Origin: Cupriavidus agavae
GTDB taxonomy: Bacteria > Pseudomonadota > Gammaproteobacteria > Burkholderiales > Burkholderiaceae
Direction: 5' to 3'
Assembly: GCF_004217045.1 (NCBI RefSeq)
Contig: NZ_SGXM01000001.1
Span: 2,356,001 to 2,420,000, forward strand
Length of the DNA: 64,000 bases
Positions 45,194 to 53,897 of the stretch are shown piece after piece (the stretch's first letter is position 1; the number at the start of each line of letters is the position of its first letter). A program made the position numbers and the translations under genes. Below the pieces are notes generated by a model. It made no database searches. It saw only the letters and a list, made by a program, of their open reading frames with translations, and had not been told where the DNA came from.

Positions 45194-47620
45194 TTAGTTG
45201 CGCACCGGCTTGCCGGTCTGCAGCATGCGCATGACGCGCTCCTGCGTCTTGCCCGTGCCCAGCAGGTCGATGAACGCCTTGCGTTCCAGCGCCAGCAGCC
45301 ATTCCTCGCTGACCAGCGAGCCCGCTTCCACGTCACCGCCGCACACCACTTCCGCGATGCGCGAGGCAATCAGGAAATCATGCGCCGAGATGAAGTTGCC
45401 GTCGCGCATGTTCACCAGCGACGCCTTGATCGTGGCGATTCCCGAACGGCCGGCCACCGGAATCAGCTGGCCCGGCAGCGGCGCGCGGTACCCGGCATTC
45501 GACAGCGCCCGCACCTCGCTCTGCGCCACGTAAAGCAGTTCGTGAACGTTGTAGACGATGGTGTCCGTGGGTTGCACGTAGCCGATCTTCTGTGCGTCCA
45601 GCGCCGAGGTCGACACCTTGGCCATCGCCGCCGCCTGGAAGCGGTTGGTCAGGAAGTTCAGGTAGTTCGTGCTGCCTGCCGCCTGCGCGGCCTTGGCCGC
45701 GGCAATCGCCGCTTCCTTGAGGCCACCGCCGGCCGGCACCAGGCCCACGCCCACTTCCACGAGGCCGATATAGCTTTCCAGCGCCACCACGCGCTTGGCC
45801 GAATGCAGCATCAGTTCGCAACCGCCGCCGAGCGCGATGCCCGACACGGCCGGGATCACCGGCACCGCCGCGTACTTCACGCGCATCAGCGTGTCCTGGA
45901 ACTTCTTCACGAACGGCTCGATGCCCTTGGCGCCGCCCATCATGAACTGCGGCATGGCCGATTCGAGGTTGGCACCGGCCGAGAACGGACCGCCCGGCGC
46001 GCCAAGCTGCAGCGACGTCGGCTGCCACACCACCAGGCCCTTGTACTCGGCTTCGGCCAGTTCCACGGCACGCACGAGCGAGTCGAGTACGTCCGGGCCA
46101 ATCGTGTTCATCTTGCTCTTGAACGAGATGACCAGCACGTCGTCGGCACCGTCGCTGGTCCAGATGCGCGCACCGTCGTTCTCTTCGATCGTCTTGCCCG
46201 ACTTGCGCGGGTCGGCCGCGTCCGTGCCCTTGAGCGCGGCGCGGAACACCTGGCGCTCATACACGGGCAGCGCGGCGCGCTTGACGAAGCTGCTGGTCGC
46301 CGGCGACCACGAACCCTGCGCGCCATGCACACCGCCGTTGTCGGCCACGGCACCCTCGAACACCCATGCGGGCAGCGGCACGTTGGCCAGTGCCTTGCCG
46401 GCGTCGATATCTTCCTTGACCCACTCGGCCACCTGCTTCCAGCCGGCAGCCTGCCAGTCTTCAAACGGACCCGAGTTCCAGCCGAAGCCCCAGCGGATGG
46501 CCAGGTCCACATCGGCTGCCGAGCCGGCGATCTGCTCCAGGTAGACGGCGATGTACTGGAACACGTCGCGGAACACGCTCCACAGGAACTGCGCCTGCGG
46601 ATTGGTGGATTCGCGCAGCAGCCTGATGCGCTCTGCCGGCTCCTTCTTGAGCATGCGCACGACGATCTCGTCGGCCTTCTTGCCCGATTCCACATACTGG
46701 CCGGTCTTGGCGTCGAGCACCTTGATGGCCTTGCCTTCCTTCTTGTAGAAGCCCGCGCCGCTCTTCTGGCCCAGCGCGCCTGCATCCACCAGACCCTTCA
46801 GCACGGCCGGCGTCTTGTAGACCGAGGCGAACGGATCGCCGCCCAGGCCGTCCTGCATCGTCTTGATCACGTGCGCCATCGTGTCCAGGCCCACCACATC
46901 GGCGGTGCGGAACGTGGCTGACTTGGCGCGACCCAGCTTGGTGCCGGTCAGGTCATCGACGATGTCGAACGGAATGCCGAACTTCTCGGCTTCGGCAAAC
47001 ACGGCCAGGATCGAGAAGATGCCGACGCGGTTGGCGATGAAGTTGGGCGTGTCCTTGGCACGCACCACACCCTTGCCGAGCGTGGTGGTCAGGAACGATT
47101 CCAGGCGGTCCAGGATGGCCGGCTGCGTCGTCGCAGTCGGGATCAGTTCCACCAGATGCATGTAGCGCGGCGGGTTGAAGAAGTGCACGCCGCAGAAGCG
47201 CGCCTTCAGCTCGGCGTCGAAGCCATCGGACAGCGCCGTGATCGACAGGCCCGACGTGTTCGTGGCGAAAATCGCGTGCGGCGCCAGATGGGCCGCCACC
47301 TTCTTGTAGAGGTCGTGCTTCCAGTCCATGCGTTCGGCGATCGCCTCGATCACCACGTCGCATTCCTTGAGCAGCTCGATATCTTCCTCGTAGTTGGCCG
47401 CGCGGATCAGGCCCGCCTCGTCCTTGATGCCGAGCGGCGCCGGCGACAGCTTCTTGAGGTTCTCGATGGCGCGAAGGGCAATGCCGCTCTTGGGGCCTTC
47501 CTTGGCGGGCAGGTCGAACAGCACCACGGGCACGCGGGCGTTGACCAGATGGGCCGCAATCTGTGCGCCCATGACGCCGGCGCCGAGCACGGCAACCTTC
47601 TTGACGATGAAATTGGACAT
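45194..47620 (-). CDS. 3-hydroxyacyl-CoA dehydrogenase/enoyl-CoA hydratase (FadB-like, inverted domains)
   Basis: Multifunctional beta-oxidation enzyme of 808 residues. Its domain order is the reverse of E. coli FadB: the NAD-binding dehydrogenase is first (VKKVAVLGAGVMGAQIAAHL near 7-26; NTSGLSITAL near 118), followed by the 3HCDH C-terminal domains (KDTPNFIANRVGIFSI near 190; VVGLDTMAHVIKTMQDG near 247), and the crotonase domain is at the C-terminus (GPFSAGANLESAM near 555; AVSGIALGGGCELMLHSAKR near 598). This layout is common in beta-proteobacterial fatty acid operons. Confidence 0.92.
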   Translation of the reverse strand: MSNFIVKKVAVLGAGVMGAQIAAHLVNARVPVVLFDLPAKEGPKSGIALRAIENLKKLSPAPLGIKDEAGLIRAANYEEDIELLKECDVVIEAIAERMDWKHDLYKKVAAHLAPHAIFATNTSGLSITALSDGFDAELKARFCGVHFFNPPRYMHLVELIPTATTQPAILDRLESFLTTTLGKGVVRAKDTPNFIANRVGIFSILAVFAEAEKFGIPFDIVDDLTGTKLGRAKSATFRTADVVGLDTMAHVIKTMQDGLGGDPFASVYKTPAVLKGLVDAGALGQKSGAGFYKKEGKAIKVLDAKTGQYVESGKKADEIVVRMLKKEPAERIRLLRESTNPQAQFLWSVFRDVFQYIAVYLEQIAGSAADVDLAIRWGFGWNSGPFEDWQAAGWKQVAEWVKEDIDAGKALANVPLPAWVFEGAVADNGGVHGAQGSWSPATSSFVKRAALPVYERQVFRAALKGTDAADPRKSGKTIEENDGARIWTSDGADDVLVISFKSKMNTIGPDVLDSLVRAVELAEAEYKGLVVWQPTSLQLGAPGGPFSAGANLESAMPQFMMGGAKGIEPFVKKFQDTLMRVKYAAVPVIPAVSGIALGGGCELMLHSAKRVVALESYIGLVEVGVGLVPAGGGLKEAAIAAAKAAQAAGSTNYLNFLTNRFQAAAMAKVSTSALDAQKIGYVQPTDTIVYNVHELLYVAQSEVRALSNAGYRAPLPGQLIPVAGRSGIATIKASLVNMRDGNFISAHDFLIASRIAEVVCGGDVEAGSLVSEEWLLALERKAFIDLLGTGKTQERVMRMLQTGKPVRN

Positions 47621-47676
47621 GCGCGCTCCTTGGGTATCGTGAGCGTTTTGAGGAGAGAGAGTATCTATTTGCTACC

Positions 47677-47719
47677 GGTTTGCTCCCCTCTCCCGTGAAA
47701 CGGGAGAGGGGAGCAAACC
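47677..47719. repeat. Dispersed GC palindrome, copy 4 (longest)
   Basis: A 19-bp perfect inverted repeat with a 5-base loop TGAAA; its core CCCCTCTCCCG/CGGGAGAGGGG is shared with copies 1-3, and the arms are extended by GGTTTGCT/AGCAAACC. It lies between the acyl-CoA dehydrogenase stop (47730) and the FadB-like start (47620), within the minus-strand operon. Confidence 0.9.
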
Positions 47720-47729
47720 CACTGCAATA

Positions 47730-49517
47730 TCAGAACAAATCCGCGTCCAGCGCCATCAGCGTGGCCGAGCCGGCGCGTGCCTTGCGGATTTCGCCGGCGG
47801 TTTCAGGCAGCAGCTTGGCGAAGTAGAAGCGCGCCGTGGCCAGCTTGGTCACGTAGAACTTGTCGCCGCTGTCCTGCTTTTCCAGCGCGATCTTGGCCAT
47901 GCGGGCCCAGAAGTACGAGAACACCAGGTGACCCACCACGCGCAGGTACGGCACGGCTGCCGCGCCCACCTCGTCGGGGTTGCCCATGGCCTTCATGCCG
48001 ATTTCCATCGTCAGCTTCTGCACCTTGTCGCCGATGTCGGCCAGCGGGTTCACGAACTCCTGCATCGCCTCGTTCGTGCCCTCCTCCTCAACGAACTGCT
48101 GCACGATCTTGCCGAACGCCTTCATCTTGGCGCCCATGTCGCCCAGGATCTTGCGGCCCAGCAGGTCCAGCGCCTGGATCGTGTTGGTGCCTTCGTAGAT
48201 CATGTTGATGCGGGCGTCACGCACGTACTGCTCCATGCCCCACTCGGCGATATAGCCATGGCCGCCAAATACCTGCATGCCCTCGTTGGTCGACGTGAAT
48301 GCGTTGTCGGTCAGGAAGGCCTTGATGACCGGCGTCAGCAGCGCCACGAGGTCGCCGGCTTCCTTGCGCACGGCGGCGTCGGGGTGCGACAGTTCGCGGT
48401 CGATCTGCAGCGCGGTCCAGTAGCTGAACGCGCGGCCGCCTTCGGCATAGGCCTTCTGCGTCAGCAGCATGCGGCGCACGTCCGGATGGACGATGATCGG
48501 GTCAGCGGCCTTCTCGGGCGCCTTCGGGCCGGTCAGCGCGCGCATCTGCAGGCGGTCCTTGGCGTAGGCCAGCGAGTTCTGGTAGGCCACTTCGGTCAGG
48601 CCCAGGCCCTGCGCGCCCACGCCCAGGCGTGCGGCGTTCATCATCACGAACATCGCGTTCAGGCCCTTGTTGGCTTCGCCAACCAGCCAGCCGCGCGCGC
48701 CATCCAGGTTCATCACGCAGGTGGCGTTGCCGTGGATGCCCATCTTGTGCTCGATCGAGCCGCACTTGATACCGTTGCGCTCGCCCGGGTTGCCGCTGGC
48801 ATCGGGAATGAACTTCGGCACGACGAACAGCGAGATGCCCTTGGTGCCTTGCGGCGCGTCCGGCAGGCGGGCCAGCACCAGGTGGATGATGTTCTCGGCC
48901 AGGTCATGTTCGCCGGCCGAAATGAAGATCTTGGTGCCCGAGATCGCGTACGAGCCATCGGCCTGCGGCTCGGCCTTCGAGCGCAGCATGCCCAGGTCCG
49001 TACCGCAATGCGGCTCGGTCAGGCACATCGTTCCCGTCCATACGCCCGAGACGAGCTTGGTCAGGTAGGTCTGCTTCAGTTCCGGCGTGCCGTGCGCGTG
49101 CAGGGCCTCGTAGGCGCCGTGCGACAGGCCCGGGTACATCGTCCACGCCTGGCCGGCCGAGTTCAGCATCTCGTACAGCGCGTTGTTGATGATGATCGGC
49201 AGGCCCTGGCCGCCGTATTCCGGATCGCAGGCCAGTGCAGGCCAGCCGGCCTCCACGTACTGCTGGTAGGCTTCCTTGAAGCCCTTGGGCGCGCGCACCA
49301 CGCCGTCGCCCTCGTACGTGCAGCCTTCGCGGTCGCCCGGCTGGTTCAGCGGGAACACCACGTCGGCGCAGAACTTGCCGGCTTCCTCGATGACCTGGTT
49401 GATGGTGTCCGCGTCGATGTCCGCGTGCTGCGGCATCGCCTTGAGTTCGGCTTCGGCGCCGAGCAGTTCATGGAGCACGAACTGCATGTCGCGCAACGGT
49501 GCGGTGTACTGGCCCAT
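47730..49517 (-). CDS. Acyl-CoA dehydrogenase (FadE-type, long C-terminal form)
   Basis: FAD enzyme of 595 residues catalysing the first step of beta-oxidation. The substrate/FAD segment TGTMCLTEPHCGTDLG is near 160-175, GTKIFISAGEHD near 194-205 and the catalytic glutamate in RINMIYEGTNTIQALDLL near 429-446. A C-terminal extension beyond the standard 380-residue fold (DUF1974/acyl-CoA_dh_C-like) resembles the DmdC/AcdA group. The start at 49517 (MGQYTAPLRDMQF) follows an AAGGAGTC ribosome site. Confidence 0.94.
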   Translation of the reverse strand: MGQYTAPLRDMQFVLHELLGAEAELKAMPQHADIDADTINQVIEEAGKFCADVVFPLNQPGDREGCTYEGDGVVRAPKGFKEAYQQYVEAGWPALACDPEYGGQGLPIIINNALYEMLNSAGQAWTMYPGLSHGAYEALHAHGTPELKQTYLTKLVSGVWTGTMCLTEPHCGTDLGMLRSKAEPQADGSYAISGTKIFISAGEHDLAENIIHLVLARLPDAPQGTKGISLFVVPKFIPDASGNPGERNGIKCGSIEHKMGIHGNATCVMNLDGARGWLVGEANKGLNAMFVMMNAARLGVGAQGLGLTEVAYQNSLAYAKDRLQMRALTGPKAPEKAADPIIVHPDVRRMLLTQKAYAEGGRAFSYWTALQIDRELSHPDAAVRKEAGDLVALLTPVIKAFLTDNAFTSTNEGMQVFGGHGYIAEWGMEQYVRDARINMIYEGTNTIQALDLLGRKILGDMGAKMKAFGKIVQQFVEEEGTNEAMQEFVNPLADIGDKVQKLTMEIGMKAMGNPDEVGAAAVPYLRVVGHLVFSYFWARMAKIALEKQDSGDKFYVTKLATARFYFAKLLPETAGEIRKARAGSATLMALDADLF

Positions 49518-49605
49518 CAAAGACTCCTTGGAGGTTTTCAATGCCGCCACACGCGCATGCCGCACGCCCTGGAGGGGACGCGTGCGACCGTTGCCGGGGG
49601 GCGGC

Positions 49606-50244
49606 TCAGGTTCGGTAGGACTGAATCAGTTTGTTGAGCGCAACCATGGCAAGCTCGGCACTGTCCGGCAGGCGCAGGAAGCGGGCATCGTGATGCAAGC
49701 CTAGTTCAAGGCTGTACATCTCGAACAGCATCAGGCGCGGATCGCAGTCCGCGCGCAGGTGCCCTTCTTCCCTCGCCTGGTCGATCGCCCGCATCAGCGC
49801 GGCCCGCCAGATCGTGACGCTCTTGACGAGTTCGTCACGCACCGGGCTTTCCGCGCGATCGTCGTACTCGACCGCACCGCTGATGTAGATGCATCCCGTG
49901 GTCACTTCCTGGATGCGCTTTTCCATCCAGCGACGCACCATCGACCACAGGCGAGGCAGGCCGCGCGGCTCCAGCAGCGAGGGATAGAACACCTCCTGCT
50001 CGAACCGGCGGTGATACTCGCGCACCACTTCCACCTGCAGGTCTTCGCGCGAACCAAAATGCGCGAACACGCCGCTCTTGCTCATCTGCATGCGTTCCGC
50101 GAGCAGGCCGATGGTCAGCCCTTCCAGCCCGTCGCGGGACGACAGTTCCAGTGCGGCATCGAGAATCGCCACGCGCGTCATCTCGCCCTTGCGCAAGGGC
50201 GCGGGCGCGGCGGCGGATTCAAGACGAACTGACTGGTGTCGCAT
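49606..50244 (-). CDS. TetR/AcrR family regulator of the beta-oxidation operon
   Basis: Regulator of 212 residues. The N-terminal HTH (residues about 23-70) contains VAILDAALELSSRDGLEGLT then IGLLAERMQMSKSGVFAHFGSRE, the standard TetR recognition helix. The C-terminal domain (RRFEQEVFYPSLLEP onwards) is helical and would bind a ligand such as acyl-CoA. It is the first gene of the operon before the acyl-CoA dehydrogenase (88-base gap). The start at 50244 (MRHQSVRLE) was preferred to 50274. Confidence 0.92.
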   Translation of the reverse strand: MRHQSVRLESAAAPAPLRKGEMTRVAILDAALELSSRDGLEGLTIGLLAERMQMSKSGVFAHFGSREDLQVEVVREYHRRFEQEVFYPSLLEPRGLPRLWSMVRRWMEKRIQEVTTGCIYISGAVEYDDRAESPVRDELVKSVTIWRAALMRAIDQAREEGHLRADCDPRLMLFEMYSLELGLHHDARFLRLPDSAELAMVALNKLIQSYRT

Positions 50245-50562
50245 GGTTATCTCTCCATTCTCGGCAGCACCCACCTGGGTGCCGTTTTCAGCCCGACCCT
50301 GCCTGAGGCGAGCACCACGAACGCCACGGACGGCGTCGTAAATGCACGAAGTCTAAGCCAAAAAAGAACGGTCGTTCAGATTATTCTGGCGCGGCGGACT
50401 GGCATCAAGCTTTTAATTAGATCGCGGTTTCTAAACAGCCGGGGCGTTGCGCCCGGTCATCGCGGCGCAATGCAACATCGTGCTGGAAACCCCGCCCCGC
50501 GGGTGCGGCGCGGGGGTAGCCCGACCTCGCGTGCGGCAGGGCAGCATGTTACCGCGCGGCCC
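50245..50562. other. TetR gene promoter region, with clsB 3' spacer
   Basis: A 318-base gap between the TetR gene start and the clsB-like stop. It includes the candidate operator at 50366-50377, an A+T-rich stretch near 50385-50440, and a GC-rich spacer. I see no gene and no strong terminator for the clsB-like gene. Confidence 0.55.
50366..50377. promoter_or_regulatory. Candidate TetR operator
   Basis: GAACG-GT-CGTTC: 5-bp arms with a 2-base centre, 122 bases upstream of the TetR start. Arms of this kind are common in TetR-family operators. I saw no second copy upstream of the acyl-CoA dehydrogenase. Confidence 0.4.
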
Positions 50563-51945
50563 TCAATAACGCCCCGTCACGCCGGCAATCACGACGCCCA
50601 GACGCAACACGTAGTAGGCCGCCCAATTGGCAAACCGGCGCAGGCGCGGCAGGCTCGCGTGCGCCTCGGGCACCACGCGCGCGCTGCGCTGGGCCATCGC
50701 GCGCTCCAGCCGCTCGCGTAGCTCGCCCGCAAACCCGGCGTCGTAGACCGCCACATTGGCCTCGCGCGCCAGCAGCAGGCTGAACGGGTCCATGTTGCTC
50801 GACCCCACGGTGGCCCAGATATCGTCCACCACGGCCACCTTGGCATGCAGGAAGCTTTCCTCGTACTCGTAGATCTCCACCCCGGCCTCCAGCAACGTGG
50901 CGTAGAGCGCATGGGTGGCATAGTGCTGCAGCTTGTACTCGACCATGCCCTGCAGCAGCAGCCGCACCCGCACGCCGCGCTTGCGGCACGCCAGCAGCGC
51001 GCGGCGCATCTTGTTGCCGGGCAGGAAGTAGGCGTTGGCCAGGATCACGTCGCGGCGGGCGGCGCCGAGTGCGTACAGGTATTCGCGTTCGATGGTGCGG
51101 CGGTTGCGCAGGTTGTCGCGCATCAGCAGCGCGGCCGGCACGCCATCGGGCTGTACGTCGCCGCGCGCCTGGCGTGCCGCCTTCGTCAGCGTCTCCACTT
51201 CGGCAAACGCGCTCGCGGTCTCGCGCAGGCCACGGCGCTGGGCGATGCGGAACCAGAGCCGCGCCGCGGCCAGCGCGATCTGCGCCACCAGCGGGCCGCG
51301 CACGCGCACGGCGAAGTCGTAGCGGGGGCCAAGCTCGGGCAGGTCGAGCGGGCCGTGGTTGAAGTCGTCGATGATGTTGATGCCGCCCACGAAGGCCACG
51401 CGGCCATCGATCACGGCGAGCTTGCGATGCAGGCGCCGCAGGTGGCGGCGGGCCAGCTTGAAGCCCCGCAACGGACCGTAGACTTCCAGGTTCACGCCGC
51501 CGTCGCGCAGCCGCTGGATCAGTGCGGCTGGCATGTCGCCGGCCCCGAAGCCATCGACCACGAGCCGGGTATCGACGCCGCGCTGCGCCGCGGCAATCAG
51601 CGCGTCGCTGAGGCGCGCCCCGATCGCGTCATCGGCATAGATATAGGTCTCTACCACCACGTGCACCTCGGCCGCGTCGATGGCTTCGACCAGGGCGGGG
51701 AAGAAATCCGTGCCATTGCAGAGCAGGTCGACCTTGTTGCCCGGCACCGGACTGCCGCGCCGGCTGACCCAGTGCAGCAGCCGCGCCTTGGCGCGCGCAC
51801 CGGCGGCGCCAATCTCCTGGACGGACGTGGGGATACCCGCCGGGGCCGGCGAGCCGGGAGCCTGCGCGTCGGGCAACGCGGGCGAGGTGGGCGGGGCCGC
51901 CGTCTCCGGGGAGCCGGGCTCGGCGCGATCGTAGATCCGTGACAT
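50563..51945 (-). CDS. clsB: Cardiolipin synthase B-like phospholipase D family protein
   Basis: Protein of 460 residues with two phospholipase D HKD motifs: HRKLAVIDGRVAFVGGINII near 176-195 and HAKVAVVDDIWATVGSSNMD near 363-382. The first 45 residues are Ser/Pro/Ala-rich. ClsB in E. coli makes cardiolipin from phosphatidylglycerol and sits in an operon with ybhP. The YbhP-like phosphodiesterase gene lies about 630 bases away on the same strand. The start at 51945 (MSRIYDRAEPG) gives the usual length. Confidence 0.88.
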   Translation of the reverse strand: MSRIYDRAEPGSPETAAPPTSPALPDAQAPGSPAPAGIPTSVQEIGAAGARAKARLLHWVSRRGSPVPGNKVDLLCNGTDFFPALVEAIDAAEVHVVVETYIYADDAIGARLSDALIAAAQRGVDTRLVVDGFGAGDMPAALIQRLRDGGVNLEVYGPLRGFKLARRHLRRLHRKLAVIDGRVAFVGGINIIDDFNHGPLDLPELGPRYDFAVRVRGPLVAQIALAAARLWFRIAQRRGLRETASAFAEVETLTKAARQARGDVQPDGVPAALLMRDNLRNRRTIEREYLYALGAARRDVILANAYFLPGNKMRRALLACRKRGVRVRLLLQGMVEYKLQHYATHALYATLLEAGVEIYEYEESFLHAKVAVVDDIWATVGSSNMDPFSLLLAREANVAVYDAGFAGELRERLERAMAQRSARVVPEAHASLPRLRRFANWAAYYVLRLGVVIAGVTGRY

Positions 51946-52038
51946 GGCTCGATTATCGGCCAACGGGCGGCTCCTGCACATGGCCCGTGCCAACTCTGCT
52001 ATTGTCAGCGCATTCTGACGCCCAAAAGAGAACGCATT

Positions 52039-52551
52039 GTGAAGGTATTCGGTATCGCCGGTTCCTCGGGCAGCGGCAAGACCACGCTGCTGGACCAGTT
52101 GATTCCCCGGTTCGTCGCGGACGGCCTGCGCGTGGCCGGTATCAAGCACACGCACCATGGTTTCGATCCTGATACACCTGGCAAGGATTCGTGGCGCATG
52201 CGCCAGGGCGGTTGCGAGAATGTCGTGCTCGTGGGGGCGCGCCATCTGACGCTGATGCGGCATTATCCCGAGGGCAAGCCGTCTCCCGAGATCGGCGAGG
52301 CGCTGGCCGTGCTCCCGCCCGACACCGACCTCGTAATGGTCGAGGGCTACAAGTGGAGCGATTTCCCCAAGCTGGAGATCTACCGGCCCGCCAACGGCAA
52401 GCCGCCGCTCTGGACCGATGTACCGGGTGTGGTGGCCGTAGCCACCGATGCGAAGGACCAGGTCATCGGGCAGACGTCGCTACCCGTGCTCGATCTGGCC
52501 GACGCGGACGCCATCTACCGCTGGGTCCGCGACTACCTGGCATCGCACTGA
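52039..52551 (+). CDS. mobB: Molybdopterin-guanine dinucleotide biosynthesis protein MobB
   Basis: GTP-binding protein of 170 residues, with GTG start. Walker A GSSGSGKTTLL is near residues 8-18, and the segment VAGIKHTHHGFDPDTPGKDS near 32-51 is characteristic of MobB, which helps MobA make the molybdenum cofactor nucleotide form. DLVMVEGYKWSDFPKLEIYR near 97-116 is a further family motif. It is transcribed opposite to its neighbours and lies between the clsB-like and YbhP-like genes. No other Mo-cofactor gene is in the window. Confidence 0.93.
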   Translation: MKVFGIAGSSGSGKTTLLDQLIPRFVADGLRVAGIKHTHHGFDPDTPGKDSWRMRQGGCENVVLVGARHLTLMRHYPEGKPSPEIGEALAVLPPDTDLVMVEGYKWSDFPKLEIYRPANGKPPLWTDVPGVVAVATDAKDQVIGQTSLPVLDLADADAIYRWVRDYLASH

Positions 52552-52573
52552 CCGCAGGCGCCCCGGTGGGGCG

Positions 52574-53329
52574 CTATGCCTCCGGAATGGCCACGCGATG
52601 TGCCAGTTCCGCCATCAGCGGCACATGGTCCGACCGTTCGGCCCACTCGCGGCCGGTCAGCGCCTGTGTGCGCTCGATCTGGAAGCCACGCACATAGATG
52701 CGGTCGAGTTGCCACCACGGCATATGGCTCGGAAACGTGTGGATGCGCCCGTTCTTGGCATGGGCCGATTCCACCGCATTGAGCGTGTTGCAGATCTTGG
52801 CATCGAGCCGATGGTTCCAGTCGTTGAAATCGCCCGCGATCACCAGCGGCGCGTTGTCCGGCACCACGGCGCGCACCCGTTCCACCAGCGCGCTGGCCTG
52901 CCGCACCCGGCTGCGGGCGAACAACCCGAAATGCACGCAGATCAGGTGCGCCTCCACGCCATTGATCTCGGCCACCGCGTGCAGCAGGCCGCGCTGCTCG
53001 AAACGATGGTCCGAAATATCAAGATTTTCCGACATCAGGATCGGATGGCGCGACAGGATCGCGTTGCCATGATGGCCGTGCTCGTACACCGCGTTCCGGC
53101 CATAGACCGAATGCGGATAGGCATCGGTGGCCAGGTAGTTGAGCTGGGTATGATCGGGATCGAACAGTTCGGCGGCAATCAGGCGGTCGTTGCGGTCCTG
53201 CACTTCCTGAAGGAACACGATGTCGGCGTCCATGGCCTGCAGGCCGGAGCGCACGCTGTGGATGCGCGGCTTGCCCGAGAACCCCTTCACGCCCTTGTGG
53301 ATGTTGTAGGTGACCACGCGCAGTTTCAT
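52574..53329 (-). CDS. Endonuclease/exonuclease/phosphatase family protein (YbhP-like)
   Basis: Protein of 251 residues in the EEP fold: RVVTYNIHKGVKG near 4-16, DIVFLQEVQDRND near 34-46, the conserved GNAILSRHPI near 86-95, GDFNDWNH near 165-172, and SDHVPLMAEL near 233-242 with the catalytic Asp-His. E. coli YbhP pairs with ClsB. It starts at 53329 (MKLRVVTYN) and overlaps the nudB stop by four bases. It could act on phosphodiesters, but the substrate is not known. Confidence 0.9.
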   Translation of the reverse strand: MKLRVVTYNIHKGVKGFSGKPRIHSVRSGLQAMDADIVFLQEVQDRNDRLIAAELFDPDHTQLNYLATDAYPHSVYGRNAVYEHGHHGNAILSRHPILMSENLDISDHRFEQRGLLHAVAEINGVEAHLICVHFGLFARSRVRQASALVERVRAVVPDNAPLVIAGDFNDWNHRLDAKICNTLNAVESAHAKNGRIHTFPSHMPWWQLDRIYVRGFQIERTQALTGREWAERSDHVPLMAELAHRVAIPEA

Positions 53330-53811
53330 CGTGCCACCCCGCCTGCCAGCGTCCGGTCCAACTGTCCGGCCTGGGTCCGCCAGGCCAGTTGCCGTACCGC
53401 CTCGGCATTGCTGCTGGAAAAACAGCGCTCGGCGGCGGCCTGCCACGGCAGCCACTCGAACCGGGTATGCTCGCGCGGCGCCAGCGTCACCGGCACCGGC
53501 TCTGGCACACACAGGCCGAACCAGTGCTCGGTATTGCGCGTGATGCCGGCCGCATAGCGGTGGCGCCACTGGGGGTAGATCTCGTAGTCGATCGTGTGTT
53601 GCCAGTCGGTCAGTTCGAAGCTGGCCGCCAGGATGCCCGTTTCCTCGGCCACCTCGCGGGCGGCCGTGACGGCCAGCGGTTCGTCATCGGCGTCGAGACT
53701 GCCCGTCACCGATTGCCAGAAGCCTGGCCGGTCGGCGCGCTCGATCAACAGGACTTGCAGGTCTGGCGTGTGGATCACGACCAGTACCGATTCAGGAATC
53801 TTGTAGCGCAT
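53326..53811 (-). CDS. nudB: Dihydroneopterin triphosphate pyrophosphohydrolase (NudB-like)
   Basis: Nudix hydrolase of 161 residues. The Nudix box is GSLDADDEPLAVTAAREVAE then ETGI, near 37-60 (GX5EX7REVXEEXGI pattern). NudB removes pyrophosphate from dihydroneopterin triphosphate in folate synthesis; in Burkholderiaceae it lies next to aspS, as in this window, which favours NudB over other Nudix types. The start at 53811 (MRYKIPESVLVVI) gives the expected length. Confidence 0.88.
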   Translation of the reverse strand: MRYKIPESVLVVIHTPDLQVLLIERADRPGFWQSVTGSLDADDEPLAVTAAREVAEETGILAASFELTDWQHTIDYEIYPQWRHRYAAGITRNTEHWFGLCVPEPVPVTLAPREHTRFEWLPWQAAAERCFSSSNAEAVRQLAWRTQAGQLDRTLAGGVAR

Positions 53812-53897
53812 GGGGCGGCGGTAGGAACAGACCCCAAGCATAGCGCAGCGGCGCCAGGCCGGTGTGTCGGAGCCCGTCCGATTACCGCGATGTGGAA

